DNA from: Alphaproteobacteria bacterium
GTDB taxonomy: Bacteria; Pseudomonadota; Alphaproteobacteria; Rhizobiales; Rhizobiaceae
Direction: 5' to 3'
DNA length: 64,000 bases
Assembly (NCBI GenBank): GCA_016861165.1
Contig: BOKV01000016.1
Span: 1-64,000 of the forward strand
Positions 9,629 to 18,033 of the stretch are shown one piece after another. The position numbers and the translations under genes are program-made. A model generated the notes under the pieces. That model was not told the DNA's origin. It saw only the letters and a list, made by a program, of their open reading frames with translations, and did no database searches. The stretch's first letter is position 1; each line of letters begins with the position of its first letter.

Positions 9629-10495
9629 GTGGAGAATATATCCTACGACAAGACCGGCAAGATCGACTTGAACGGAATTTACAATAACGACGATCCTGTA
9701 CCGTATTTCTCGACGCTTTCGAAGCTTGGCTACAGAATTCCTGAAGAAGGCAAGCCCATCTTCGAACGGTTGATCGCGGCGCGGCGCGAAGCTCACGAGG
9801 CGCGGGAAACGAAGCTCATCGATCTCGGCTGCTCCTATGGCGTCAACGCGGCCCTGCTCAAGCACGGAATGGAGATGGATGACCTCTACCGGCTTTACGG
9901 CGAGGACGCGCCGCACGAAACCGCGCTGGTCGCCCGCGACCGCGCGCTCTTTGCCGAGCCGACGGACCGGCATCTCGAGATCGTCGGCATCGACCCGGCC
10001 GACAAGGCGGTCGCCTATGCCGTCGAGACCGGCCTGATCGATGCCGCCGTGGCCGCCAATCTGGAAAAGGCCGACCCGGAGCGGGACGATGCCGCCGCCA
10101 TCGCCGGCGCCGATCTGATCATCTCGACGGGCTGCATCGGATATGTGACGCAGGCTTCGCTAGCCCGGCTGATCGAGGCAGCCGAGCCGGGCAGGCCGTG
10201 GATGGCGCATTTCGTGCTCAGGATGTTTCCGTTCGCGCCGATCGAGGAAATGCTGGCCGAGCACGGCTATGTGACCGAGAAACTCGATGGCGTGTTTCCG
10301 CAGCGCCGCTTCGCCTCGCCCGAGGAACAGGCGCATGTCCTCGACAACCTTGACCGGCTCGGGCTCGACCCGACCGGCCTGGAAGCGAGCGGCTGGTATT
10401 ACGCCGAACTGCATGTCTCGCGGCCGCCGGCCGACGCAGGGTTGCCGCTCGACACGCTCGTCGAGGCGGGCGAGCGCGCCCCGGTCCACGCCTGA
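9629..10495 (+). CDS. Class I SAM-dependent methyltransferase-like protein
   Basis: About 288 residues. LIDLGCSYGVNAALL (motif I) and EIVGIDPADKAVAYA (motif II) indicate a class I S-adenosylmethionine fold; ADLIISTGCIGYVT follows where motif IV would lie. The substrate is unknown. The start is GTG 9629, set by a near-perfect AAAGGAGG five bases upstream; in-frame ATG 9569 lacks such a site. The first 60 codons are distinctly AU-richer (NISYDKTGKIDLNGIYNNDD) than the neighbouring genes, and the upstream region 9500-9545 is AT-rich too, which could reflect a strong promoter or recent acquisition. It converges on the acdR-like gene. Confidence 0.75.
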   Translation: MENISYDKTGKIDLNGIYNNDDPVPYFSTLSKLGYRIPEEGKPIFERLIAARREAHEARETKLIDLGCSYGVNAALLKHGMEMDDLYRLYGEDAPHETALVARDRALFAEPTDRHLEIVGIDPADKAVAYAVETGLIDAAVAANLEKADPERDDAAAIAGADLIISTGCIGYVTQASLARLIEAAEPGRPWMAHFVLRMFPFAPIEEMLAEHGYVTEKLDGVFPQRRFASPEEQAHVLDNLDRLGLDPTGLEASGWYYAELHVSRPPADAGLPLDTLVEAGERAPVHA

Positions 10496-10504
10496 TCGGG
10501 CTGG

Positions 10505-10969
10505 CTAGAAATCGAGCGGCGCGTTGTCGATCACCTCCTTCATGACGAAGAAGGTCCGCGTCTGGCGCACACCGGGCAGCGCGATCAGCCGTTCGCCGTG
10601 CAGCCGGTTGAAGTCGGCCATGTCGCGCACCCTGATCTTCAGGAAGTAGTCGAAATCACCGGCGACGAGGTGGCAGTCGAGGATGAAGGGCAGGCCGGCG
10701 ACGGCTGTCTCGAAAGCGGCGAAGCTCTCCGGCGTCGAGCGGTCGAGGACGACGCCGACCACCACCAGCGCGCCAAGTCCGACCCTGGCCGGTGCGATGT
10801 CGCCGCGCACGCCGCGGACATAGCCCGCCGCCAACAGCCGCTGGATGCGCCGGTGGCAGGTGGCCGGGCTGACATTGACCCGCTTTGCGATCTCGGCATT
10901 GGAAAGCCGGCCGTCCGCCTGCAGCAGCCGCAGAATCTGGCGGTCGGTCCGCGTCAACTCATCGGTCAT
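10505..10969 (-). CDS. acdR: Lrp/AsnC family regulator, probably of ACC deaminase
   Basis: A 154-residue Lrp/AsnC protein: N-terminal helix-turn-helix ([20 protein letters not shown], then [13 protein letters not shown]) and a C-terminal RAM ligand-binding domain with [15 protein letters not shown]. It is divergent from acdS, the usual position of AcdR, which activates acdS when 1-aminocyclopropane-1-carboxylate is present. ATG 10969 (MTDELTR) is preferred over a TTG five codons upstream. Assignment as acdR rests on position plus family. Confidence 0.85.
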   Translation of the reverse strand: MTDELTRTDRQILRLLQADGRLSNAEIAKRVNVSPATCHRRIQRLLAAGYVRGVRGDIAPARVGLGALVVVGVVLDRSTPESFAAFETAVAGLPFILDCHLVAGDFDYFLKIRVRDMADFNRLHGERLIALPGVRQTRTFFVMKEVIDNAPLDF

Positions 10970-11061
10970 GAACGATTCTTTCAAGATGGGTCCCGCTGTT
11001 GGAACAACGTGCCGATCGCGTTCGAGTGATGTTCGCCATCAACAGTGCTGTCGCCTGACTT

Positions 11062-11076
11062 TGAAAGCACATTTCA
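11062..11076. promoter_or_regulatory. Candidate Lrp-type operator upstream of acdS
   Basis: A dyad TGAAA-GCACA-TTTCA sits 50 bases before the acdS ATG in the 157-base divergent region. Its size, A/T-rich arms and short centre fit Lrp/AsnC sites, so it may bind the neighbouring regulator. Confidence 0.55.
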
Positions 11077-11126
11077 GACCGTATCCGGTATCGTGGCAAG
11101 CCGGTTTGGCCCAACGGAGTCCCGCG

Positions 11127-12140
11127 ATGCTGGAGAAGTTTCAACGATACCCGCTCACCTTCGGCCCGACGCCGATCGAGAAGCTGGAGCGGCTGTCGCG
11201 CCACCTCGGCGGCAAGGTCGAGATCTACGCCAAGCGCGACGACTGCAATTCCGGCCTCGCCTTCGGCGGCAACAAGATCAGGAAGCTCGAATATATCATC
11301 CCCGACGCCATCGCTGCCGGCGCCGACACGCTGGTGACGATCGGCGGCGTCCAGTCCAACCATACCCGCCAGGTCGCCGCCGTCGCCGCCAAGCTCGGCA
11401 TGAAGTGCCGCCTGGTGCAGGAGGCGTGGGTGCCGTTCGCCGACGCCGTCTACGACCGGGTCGGCAACATCCTGATGAGCCGGCTGATGGGCGCCGAGAT
11501 CGAGCTTGTCGACGACGGCTTCGACATCGGCATTCGCGAGAGCTGGCAGCGCGCGCTGGCCGAGGTCGAGGCGCGTGGCGGCAAGCCCTACGCGATCCCC
11601 GCTGGTGCTTCCGTCCACCGCCTGGGCGGGCTCGGTTATGTCGGCTTCGCCGAGGAGGTGCGCGCCCAGGAGGCGGCCGCCGGCATCCGCTTCGACAACA
11701 TCGTCGTCTGCACCGTCACCGGCTCGACCCATGCCGGCATGCTGGTCGGCTTCGCCCGCGACGGTCGCCAGCGCCACGTCATCGGCATCGACGCCTCGTT
11801 TACGCCGGCCCGCACCAGGGCGCAGGTCCTCGAAATCGCCAGGAACACCGCCGAACTGGTCGAACTCGGCCAGGAAATCACGGACGACGACGTGGTGCTG
11901 ATCGAGGACTACGCCCATCCCGCCTACGGCGTGCCGTCGGAGGAGACCAACGCCGCCATCCGGCTGTGCGCGCGCCTCGAGGGCATGATGACCGACCCGG
12001 TCTACGAGGGCAAATCCATGCAGGGTTTGATCGATCTGGTCGCAAGGGACCATTTCCCGGCGGGCTCGAAGGTGCTCTACGCCCATCTGGGCGGCGTGCC
12101 GGCGATCAACGCCTACAGCTATCTCTACCGCAACGGCTGA
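11127..12140 (+). CDS. acdS: 1-aminocyclopropane-1-carboxylate deaminase
   Basis: A PLP enzyme that cleaves the plant ethylene precursor ACC to 2-oxobutyrate and ammonia, letting plant-associated bacteria lower ethylene and use ACC as nitrogen. It has 337 residues, the usual length. Lys50 in [11 protein letters not shown] is the PLP lysine (Lys51 in the Pseudomonas enzyme) and Ser77 in VQSNH matches Ser78. The residues that separate true ACC deaminases from D-cysteine desulfhydrases are present: Tyr293-Glu294 in DPVYEGKSM and Leu321 in [10 protein letters not shown] regulator of the Lrp family is divergent, supporting ligand-controlled expression. Confidence 0.96.
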   Translation: MLEKFQRYPLTFGPTPIEKLERLSRHLGGKVEIYAKRDDCNSGLAFGGNKIRKLEYIIPDAIAAGADTLVTIGGVQSNHTRQVAAVAAKLGMKCRLVQEAWVPFADAVYDRVGNILMSRLMGAEIELVDDGFDIGIRESWQRALAEVEARGGKPYAIPAGASVHRLGGLGYVGFAEEVRAQEAAAGIRFDNIVVCTVTGSTHAGMLVGFARDGRQRHVIGIDASFTPARTRAQVLEIARNTAELVELGQEITDDDVVLIEDYAHPAYGVPSEETNAAIRLCARLEGMMTDPVYEGKSMQGLIDLVARDHFPAGSKVLYAHLGGVPAINAYSYLYRNG

Positions 12141-12649
12141 AACGCGGCCACGGCCCGTTGCGAGCGGTGGCGGCCGGCGGGTCGGCCGGCGTCCACTGCC
12201 AGAGTTTTTCCTTGTCAACATGTCTAAAAACGATCAAAGTTCGGGCCGTTCGGGCATTTTGCGAACTCGACTGAAAGACCGCATAAGCCCGCGGCAGGCT
12301 GTGAAACGTTCCCTGATGAAGGTGAGGGACAGCGGGTCTGGGGGTTCTTGTCCGCATGTCGCAGCCAAGGCGGGAATGGCGTACCGGGAACGCCAATGGA
12401 TTCCCGGGTGAAGCAATCGGGGCGCCCTCCGGAACCAGAAGAACCGGCGGTGCCCCGGGTCACGGTACAAAGGCTCTTTCCACGAATCTCAAAATGCGAC
12501 TGCCGACATTGCCGCGCATGATCGCGGCATAGGTTCCGATGTCAACCAGGCCCGAAGATGGCCGGCGCCGGAAACGATGACAAACGCATGAGGGATCAGC
12601 CGGCTGCGCCCGCCGGACGGGCGGCTCCGGCGCAACAGGAAAGAGTTAC
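12141..12649. other. Intergenic region between acdS and the cold-shock gene
   Basis: About 500 bases with no convincing gene; short open frames here lack family similarity. Near 12174-12189 a GCCGGC pair could form a weak hairpin after acdS. Around 12385-12410 a GGATTCCCGGGTGAAGC stretch resembles the common alphaproteobacterial intergenic palindromes. The last 100 or so bases are probably the 5' leader of the cold-shock mRNA: CGCCCG and CGGGCG (12607-12623) can form a hairpin shortly before the ribosome binding site. Confidence 0.5.
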
Positions 12650-12862
12650 ATGAGCCAGAGCGGCACCGTGAAGTTCTTCAACACCGACAAGGGCTATGGC
12701 TTCATCAAGCCCGACGACGGCGGCCCCGACATCTTCGTCCACATCACCGCCGTCCAGGCCTCCGGCCTGACGGCCTTGTCGGAAAACCAGAAGGTCAGTT
12801 TCGACACCGAGCCGGACCGCCGCGGCAAGGGCCCGAAGGCGGTCAACCTGCAGGTCCTCTGA
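12650..12862 (+). CDS. Cold-shock domain protein
   Basis: A 70-residue single cold-shock domain that binds single-stranded RNA or DNA and acts as an RNA chaperone. RNP1 is KGYGFIKP and RNP2 is DIFVHITAV; length fits CspA-type proteins. AGGAAAGAG precedes the ATG. A long leader, as is usual for cold-shock mRNAs, is likely. Confidence 0.95.
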   Translation: MSQSGTVKFFNTDKGYGFIKPDDGGPDIFVHITAVQASGLTALSENQKVSFDTEPDRRGKGPKAVNLQVL

Positions 12863-12889
12863 ACGCTGGCCCGGGCCCACGCCGGCCCT

Positions 12890-13561
12890 TCATCGCAGGA
12901 ACGGGTTGGTCTGGCGCTCGCGGCCGAAGGTGCTGCCCGGCCCGTGGCCGCAGACGAAGCTGATGTCGTCGCCGAGCGGCAGCAGCTTCTGCTTGATCGA
13001 GGCGATCAGCGCGGCGTGATCGCCGCCAGGCAGGTCGGTGCGCCCCACCGAGCCGTTGAACAGCACGTCGCCGAGATGGGCGAAGCGCGCCCTTTCGTTG
13101 ACAAAGACCACATGGCCGGGCGCGTGGCCGGGACAGTGCAGCACGGCGAATTCGTGGCCGCCGATCGTCACCGTGTCGCCGTCTTTAAGCCAGCGGTCGG
13201 GATAGGCGTTGCGGAAGCCGCCGGGCACGCCGAACATTTCGGCCTGACGCTCGATGCCCTCCAGCAGGCCGCGGTCGGCCTCGTGCGGGCCGACGATGTC
13301 GACGCCGAGCACCGCCTTCAGCGCCTCCGCGCCGCCGGCATGGTCGATGTGGCCATGGGTGAGCAGGATGGTCTCGATGGTGATCCCCGCCCGCGCGATC
13401 GCCGCCAGGATCGCCTCGACATCGCCGCCGGGGTCGACGACGGCGCCGCGCTTCGACACGCTGTCCCACAGCAGCGTGCAGTTCTGCTGAAACGGCGTCA
13501 CCGGCACGATCGCCGCCTGCAGCCTGCCAAGCGCCGATTCGGTTGCCGCCTGCCCGTTCAT
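12890..13561 (-). CDS. MBL-fold metallo-hydrolase (glyoxalase II-like)
   Basis: A 223-residue metallo-beta-lactamase-fold hydrolase. The zinc motif THGHIDHAGG places His69, His71, Asp73 and His74; further ligands are in LHCPGHAPGHVV and the aspartate in FAHLGDVLFNGSVGRTDLPGG. The last motif is typical of YcbL/glyoxalase II-type hydrolases that cleave thioesters, but the substrate is not determined by sequence. ATG 13561 (MNGQAATESALG) was chosen because the frame upstream has only low-complexity Arg/His translation. Confidence 0.88.
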   Translation of the reverse strand: MNGQAATESALGRLQAAIVPVTPFQQNCTLLWDSVSKRGAVVDPGGDVEAILAAIARAGITIETILLTHGHIDHAGGAEALKAVLGVDIVGPHEADRGLLEGIERQAEMFGVPGGFRNAYPDRWLKDGDTVTIGGHEFAVLHCPGHAPGHVVFVNERARFAHLGDVLFNGSVGRTDLPGGDHAALIASIKQKLLPLGDDISFVCGHGPGSTFGRERQTNPFLR

Positions 13562-13662
13562 TGCCTGCCTCCGTCGCGCTGGTTCCAGCCGGTCGCGGAC
13601 GGCGACCGCCGGTGCCGGCGCATCGGGTACCGCGGCGCGTTCAGCACGGGTGGTGCTGGCTG

Positions 13663-13947
13663 CTATTTGCGGCCGAGGACGGCGCCGACGATGCCGTTCA
13701 GCACGCCGCCGCCAATGAGGCCGCCCACGATGTCTCCGACGATGCTGCCAGTGCTCATGGCGCCGCCATTGCCGAGCATCCCGGCGATGACGGGTCCAAG
13801 CGCCATGCCACCGCCGACGCCGCCGACGATGCCGGAGATCAGCTTCGGCAGGAGCGACACCGCGGCCTGCTTCAGCACGCTGTTGACCGTGGCGCCGCCG
13901 ACAATGCCGGCAACCGCCTGGATGATGATCGGGATGATGGTTTCCAT
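13663..13947 (-). CDS. Glycine-rich hydrophobic small protein
   Basis: A 94-residue protein made almost entirely of Gly, Ala, Val, Ile and Leu, with repeated GxxxG-type spacing (GIVGGVGGG, GDIVGGLIGGG, GIVGAVLGRK) and only a few charged residues. It is probably membrane-embedded or self-associating. GGGAGG stands seven to eight bases before ATG 13947, which supports real translation. No family recognised. It is flanked by the metallo-hydrolase and ilvE on the same strand, with gaps of about 100 bases, so it may be transcribed separately. Confidence 0.6.
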   Translation of the reverse strand: METIIPIIIQAVAGIVGGATVNSVLKQAAVSLLPKLISGIVGGVGGGMALGPVIAGMLGNGGAMSTGSIVGDIVGGLIGGGVLNGIVGAVLGRK

Positions 13948-14071
13948 GAATGTGCCTCCCGCCCTCCGGCATCGCTCAATGCCGAGCGCCGGCACGCGCA
14001 GCCTAGCGGGGATGCGGGCGCAATTCAAAACGTATTTGGCTGGGCGTTGCGGGTCCCGCCCGGTGGGCGGT

Positions 14072-14965
14072 TCAGGCCGCCTTGACCGCCGGCCGGCCGC
14101 GCACCTCGCCATCATAGTCGGCCATCAGCCGCTGGCAGATGGCGCCCGGCCTGAAGCGGTAGGGCCCGATCTCCGAGATCGGCGTCACCTCGGCCGCCGT
14201 GCCCGTCAGGAAGCACTCCTCGAAGCCCGCCAGTTCCTCCGGCTGGATCGCCCGCTCGACCAGTTCGTAGCCGCGCCGGCGCGCCAGCTCGATCACCGTG
14301 CGCCGGGTGATTCCGTCGAGGAAGCAGTCGGGCGTCGGCGTGTGGATGACGCCGCCCTTGGTGAAGAAGATGTTGGCGCCGGTTGCCTCGGCGACCTGCC
14401 CGCGCCAGTCGAGCATCATCGCGTCGGCGTAGCCCTTGGCCTCGGCCGCGTGTTTCGACAGGGTGCAGATCATGTAGAGGCCGGCCGCCTTGGCCTTGGC
14501 CGGCGCCGTGCGCGGGTCCGGCCGGCGCCACTGGGCGATGTCGAGGCGGATGCCCTTCAGCCGCTCCTCAGGCTTGAAATAGCTCGGCCATTCCCAGGCG
14601 GCGATGGCGACGTTGATGCGGTTGTGCTGGGCGGAGACGCCCATCATCTCGCTGCCGCGCCAGGCGATCGGCCGCACATAGGCGTCGCGCAGGCCCTGGC
14701 GCGCCACCTCCTCGTCGCAGGCCCGGTTGATCTCGTCCTTCGAGAACGGGATGGTGAAGCCCAGCACCTCGGCCGAATGAAACAGCCGGTCGGTGTGCTC
14801 CGCCAGCTTGAAGATGCGCCCCTCATAGGCCCGCTCGCCCTCGAACACGGCGCTGGCGTAGTGCAGGCCGTGGGTGAGCACATGGATGCGCGCATCCTGC
14901 CAGGCGACGAATTCGCCGTTGAACCAGATGTGACCGGGTCGCCGGTCGAATGGGACGCTCGCCAT
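14072..14965 (-). CDS. ilvE: Branched-chain amino acid aminotransferase
   Basis: A class IV PLP aminotransferase of 297 residues that interconverts branched-chain amino acids and their 2-oxo acids with glutamate. Typical segments are IWFNGEFVAWQDARIHVLTHGLHYASAVFEGERAY at the N-terminus, a PLP-lysine region around SKHAAEAKGYADAMMLD, and VAEATGANIFF and EVTPISEIG near the end. It is divergent from a MarR-family gene across a region with a clear dyad, an arrangement common in alphaproteobacteria. Confidence 0.93.
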   Translation of the reverse strand: MASVPFDRRPGHIWFNGEFVAWQDARIHVLTHGLHYASAVFEGERAYEGRIFKLAEHTDRLFHSAEVLGFTIPFSKDEINRACDEEVARQGLRDAYVRPIAWRGSEMMGVSAQHNRINVAIAAWEWPSYFKPEERLKGIRLDIAQWRRPDPRTAPAKAKAAGLYMICTLSKHAAEAKGYADAMMLDWRGQVAEATGANIFFTKGGVIHTPTPDCFLDGITRRTVIELARRRGYELVERAIQPEELAGFEECFLTGTAAEVTPISEIGPYRFRPGAICQRLMADYDGEVRGRPAVKAA

Positions 14966-15046
14966 GGCATTTCTCCCGAACGGGGCGTCGGAGCGGGCCT
15001 CCGATCGCCTTCTCTGTGTTTGTCAAAGCCTAGGCTTGGCCGGAAT

Positions 15047-15069
15047 TTATGTCAATAGTGCTGACATAA
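15047..15069. promoter_or_regulatory. MarR-type operator between ilvE and marR
   Basis: A perfect inverted repeat, TTATGTCA (15047-15054) and TGACATAA (15062-15069), with a 7-base spacer. It lies in the 164-base divergent region, 81 bases upstream of ilvE and 60 upstream of the marR start. Arm length and spacing fit MarR-family dimers. Confidence 0.75.
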
Positions 15070-15129
15070 TTCGTGAACTGTGGCAGAGTTGACCGGATCA
15101 GCCGCCGCGGCACACCAACAGGAACCGCC

Positions 15130-15642
15130 ATGAAAGCCGACGTGGACAACGACAACAGCGTGGTCAGGCAGCCGATCGGCGCCGCCGAGATCCCGCAGAT
15201 CGCCAATATCGAACTGCTTTTCTTCGCCTACCGCGCCTTCACCGCCGATCCCGACCGCATCCTCGCCCGCTTCAATTTCGGCCGCGCCCACCACCGGGCG
15301 CTGTATTTCGTCAGCCGCCGGCCGGGCATGACGGTCGCCGAACTGATCGCCATTCTCGGCATCACCAAGCAGAGCCTGTCGCGCGTGCTGCGCCAGCTCA
15401 TCGCTTCCGGCCATATCCGCCAGATGGCCGGGCCCGCCGACCGCCGCCAGCGCCGCCTCTACCCGACCCGCGCCGGCCGCGCGCTGATCCTCGAACTGTC
15501 GCGGCCACAGTCTCGCCGCATCGATGAAGCACTCAGGGCCGGCGGTTTCGGTGACGACCGGGCCATCGCCGGCTTCATGCGCGCCATGCTCGATCCGCAG
15601 GAGCGCGAACTGCTGCGCGGGCTGTCGGGCCAGGCCGAATAG
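15130..15642 (+). CDS. MarR family transcriptional regulator (PetP-like)
   Basis: A 170-residue winged-helix regulator. The MarR fold is visible as HHRALYFVSRRPGMTVAELIAILGITKQSLSRVLRQL (helix-turn-helix) followed by the wing GPADRRQRRLYPT. It resembles PetP, the MarR protein encoded before the PetR response regulator in Rhodobacter; this match is from memory. ATG 15130 has AGGAAC upstream; an in-frame start at 15073 would include the operator region. It precedes a response regulator and kinase, probably one operon, and may bind the dyad at 15047-15069. Confidence 0.85.
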   Translation: MKADVDNDNSVVRQPIGAAEIPQIANIELLFFAYRAFTADPDRILARFNFGRAHHRALYFVSRRPGMTVAELIAILGITKQSLSRVLRQLIASGHIRQMAGPADRRQRRLYPTRAGRALILELSRPQSRRIDEALRAGGFGDDRAIAGFMRAMLDPQERELLRGLSGQAE

Positions 15643-15694
15643 GCGGGTGCGAAGTGGGTCAGCATGATCGGGAGTGTCGAGGCGCGATCGCACC

Positions 15695-16423
15695 ATGCAT
15701 GTTGAAGGCGACCATGAGCGGCTGAAGCCGGCGCAGCCGGCGCCCGACGACGCCCCGCACCTCCTGGTGATCGACGACGATCGCCGCATCCGCGAACTGC
15801 TGTCGCGCTATCTGGGCGAGCACGGCTTCCGCGTCTCGGTCGCCGCCAATGCCGATGCTGCGCGGCGCCGGCTTGCCAGCATGGAGTTCGACCTGTTGAT
15901 CGTCGACGTGATGATGCCGGGCGAGACCGGTGTCAGCTTCACCCGCTCCCTGCGCCGCAACCACGCCGTGCCGGTGCTGATGCTGACCGCGCTGGCCGAG
16001 ACCGGCGATCGCATCACCGGGCTCGAGGCCGGTGCCGACGACTACCTGCCCAAGCCGTTCGATCCGCGCGAATTGCTGTTGCGCATCTCCTCGATCCTGA
16101 AGCGCACCGTCCGCCCGGTTCAGCCGGCGATCGAGCAGGTGACCTTCGGCCCCTATCTGTTCATCATCAAGAAGCGCGAGCTGAAGCGCGGCCGCGAGGT
16201 GGTGCGCCTCACCGACCGCGAGCAGGAGATCATGGTCGCCTTCGCCTCGCGGCCGGGCGAGACCATCGCCCGCCATGAGCTGCTCGACGCCGAGTCGGTC
16301 GCCGGCGAGCGCAAGATCGACGTCCAGATCAACCGCCTGCGCCGCAAGATCGAGGACGATCCGGCCAATCCGAAGTGGCTGCAGACGGTGCGTGGCGTCG
16401 GCTACAAGCTTTGTATAGACTGA
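15695..16423 (+). CDS. OmpR family response regulator (PetR/CenR-like)
   Basis: About 242 residues. Receiver domain: HLLVIDDDRRIRELL with the acidic pocket, phospho-acceptor Asp in LLIVDVMMPGETG, switch Thr in VLMLTALAE and Lys in DYLPKPFDPREL. C-terminal winged helix: VVRLTDREQEIMVAFA to KWLQTVRGVGYKL. The MarR-regulator-kinase order suggests PetR of Rhodobacter and CenR of Caulobacter, an envelope regulator that is essential in some species; that identity is inference. The start is uncertain: ATG 15695 (MHVEGDHER) or GTG 15674. Confidence 0.88.
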   Translation: MHVEGDHERLKPAQPAPDDAPHLLVIDDDRRIRELLSRYLGEHGFRVSVAANADAARRRLASMEFDLLIVDVMMPGETGVSFTRSLRRNHAVPVLMLTALAETGDRITGLEAGADDYLPKPFDPRELLLRISSILKRTVRPVQPAIEQVTFGPYLFIIKKRELKRGREVVRLTDREQEIMVAFASRPGETIARHELLDAESVAGERKIDVQINRLRRKIEDDPANPKWLQTVRGVGYKLCID

Positions 16424-16480
16424 CCGGCGTGCCGGCCCGGCCGCGGGCCGCGCACCTTGCTGCGAGCAACGGAAGGGGCC

Positions 16481-17989
16481 TTGGCAGTCGAGCAGAGTGA
16501 CATCGGGCTGAACCGCGCAGCCGTGGCGTCGCGCCGGTCCGCGCCGGCCGGCTCCGCCGCCATGGCCGATTCGACGCGCCCGGCGCCCGACGAAGCCGAC
16601 GCCACCGGCTTCACCCTGCCCTTCCTGCCCGACGAGCGCTGGCGCCGCAATCCCTGGCGGGTATTCACCCGCTGGTTCGCCTCGCGCATGCCCAAGGGCC
16701 TCTACGGCCGTTCGCTCATCATCATCATCGCACCGATGGTGCTGCTGCAGTCGGTCATCGCCTTCGTCTTCATGGAACGCCACTGGCAGCTGGTGACCCA
16801 GCGCCTGTCGCGGGCCGTCACCGCCGACATCGCCGCCGTCATCGACGTCATCGAGACCTATCCGCAGAAGGAGGATTTCGCCGACATCGTGCGCATCGCC
16901 CGCGACCGGCTCAGCCTCAGTGTCTCGGTGCTGCCGCCCGACCCGTTCCCGCCGGCGACCAGCAAGCCGTTCTTCTCCATCCTCGACGACGTCCTGCGCG
17001 AGGAGATCGCCCGCCAGATCGGTCGTCCGTTCTGGATCGACACGGTCGGCAATTCAGACCTGCTCGAAATCCGCATCCGCCTCGAGAAGCCGGAAGCCGT
17101 GCTGCGCGTCTTCGCCAAGCGCAGCTCGGCCTATGCCTCCAACAGCCACATCTTCCTGGTCTGGATGGTCGGCACCTCGCTCGTCCTGCTCATCATCGCG
17201 ATCATGTTCCTGCGCAACCAGATCCGCCCGATCCAGCAGCTTGCCGATGCCGCCGAGCGGTTCGGCAAGGGCCGCGAGATGTCGACCGACTTCCGCATCC
17301 GCGGCGCCCGCGAGGTGCGCCAGGCCGGCCTCGCCTTCCTGCAGATGCGCGAGCGCATCGAGCGCCAGATCCAGCAGCGCACCGCCATGCTGACCGGCGT
17401 CAGCCACGATCTCAGGACCATCCTCACGCGCTTCAAGCTGCAGCTCGCCCTGGTCGGCGACAGTCCCGAGATCGAGGAACTGCAGGCCGACGTCGACGAG
17501 ATGCAGCGCATGCTGCAGGGCTATCTCGACTTCGCCCGCGGCGAGGGCGGCGAGCAGGTCGAGGCCGTCGACATCTTCGAACTGCTCAAGCGCCACGAGA
17601 GCGAGGCGGCGGTCAAGCACCGCACCATCGACATCCGCTGCCCGGAGGGCTTCATCATGCGGGTGCGGCGCGGCGCCATGGCCCGCCTGATCGCCAACCT
17701 CGTCTCCAATGCCTTCCGCCACGCCGAGACGCTGGTGGTGCGGGTGACCGCCGGCAATGGCTGGGCGACGCTTACCTTCGATGACGACGGCCCCGGCATC
17801 CCGCCCGACCAGCGCGAGGAGGTCTTCCGCCCGTTCATGCGTCTCGACGAGGCGCGCAACCAGGATGCCGGCGGCACCGGCCTCGGCCTGTCGATCGCCC
17901 GCGACATCGCCCGCTATCACGGCGGCGACATCAACCTGCACGAAAGCCCGATGGGCGGCCTGCGGGCGGTGGTGCGCATGCCGCTGTGA
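16481..17989 (+). CDS. Sensor histidine kinase (CenK-like)
   Basis: About 502 residues. Two membrane segments (LIIIIAPMVLLQSVIAFVF and IFLVWMVGTSLVLLIIAIMFL) flank a periplasmic domain of roughly 130 residues; then HAMP (NQIRPIQQLADAAERF), the H-box GVSHDLRTILTR with the phospho-accepting His, the N-box NLVSNAFRHAE, the G1 box DDGPGIPP and G2 GGTGLGLSIA. It is the obvious partner of the response regulator 57 bases upstream. TTG 16481 is chosen because GGAAGGGG stands just before it; ATG 16562 is possible and would remove 27 polar residues. Confidence 0.88.
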   Translation: MAVEQSDIGLNRAAVASRRSAPAGSAAMADSTRPAPDEADATGFTLPFLPDERWRRNPWRVFTRWFASRMPKGLYGRSLIIIIAPMVLLQSVIAFVFMERHWQLVTQRLSRAVTADIAAVIDVIETYPQKEDFADIVRIARDRLSLSVSVLPPDPFPPATSKPFFSILDDVLREEIARQIGRPFWIDTVGNSDLLEIRIRLEKPEAVLRVFAKRSSAYASNSHIFLVWMVGTSLVLLIIAIMFLRNQIRPIQQLADAAERFGKGREMSTDFRIRGAREVRQAGLAFLQMRERIERQIQQRTAMLTGVSHDLRTILTRFKLQLALVGDSPEIEELQADVDEMQRMLQGYLDFARGEGGEQVEAVDIFELLKRHESEAAVKHRTIDIRCPEGFIMRVRRGAMARLIANLVSNAFRHAETLVVRVTAGNGWATLTFDDDGPGIPPDQREEVFRPFMRLDEARNQDAGGTGLGLSIARDIARYHGGDINLHESPMGGLRAVVRMPL

Positions 17990-18033
17990 TGTTCGTCTTT
18001 GCTCGCTAGATTTTGATGGAGGAGGCGGGTGTG

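Noticed and set aside
12220..12470. Several overlapping short frames in the acdS-csp gap
   Set aside because: No ribosome site or conserved motif; frames on both strands overlap, as expected by chance in GC-rich DNA.
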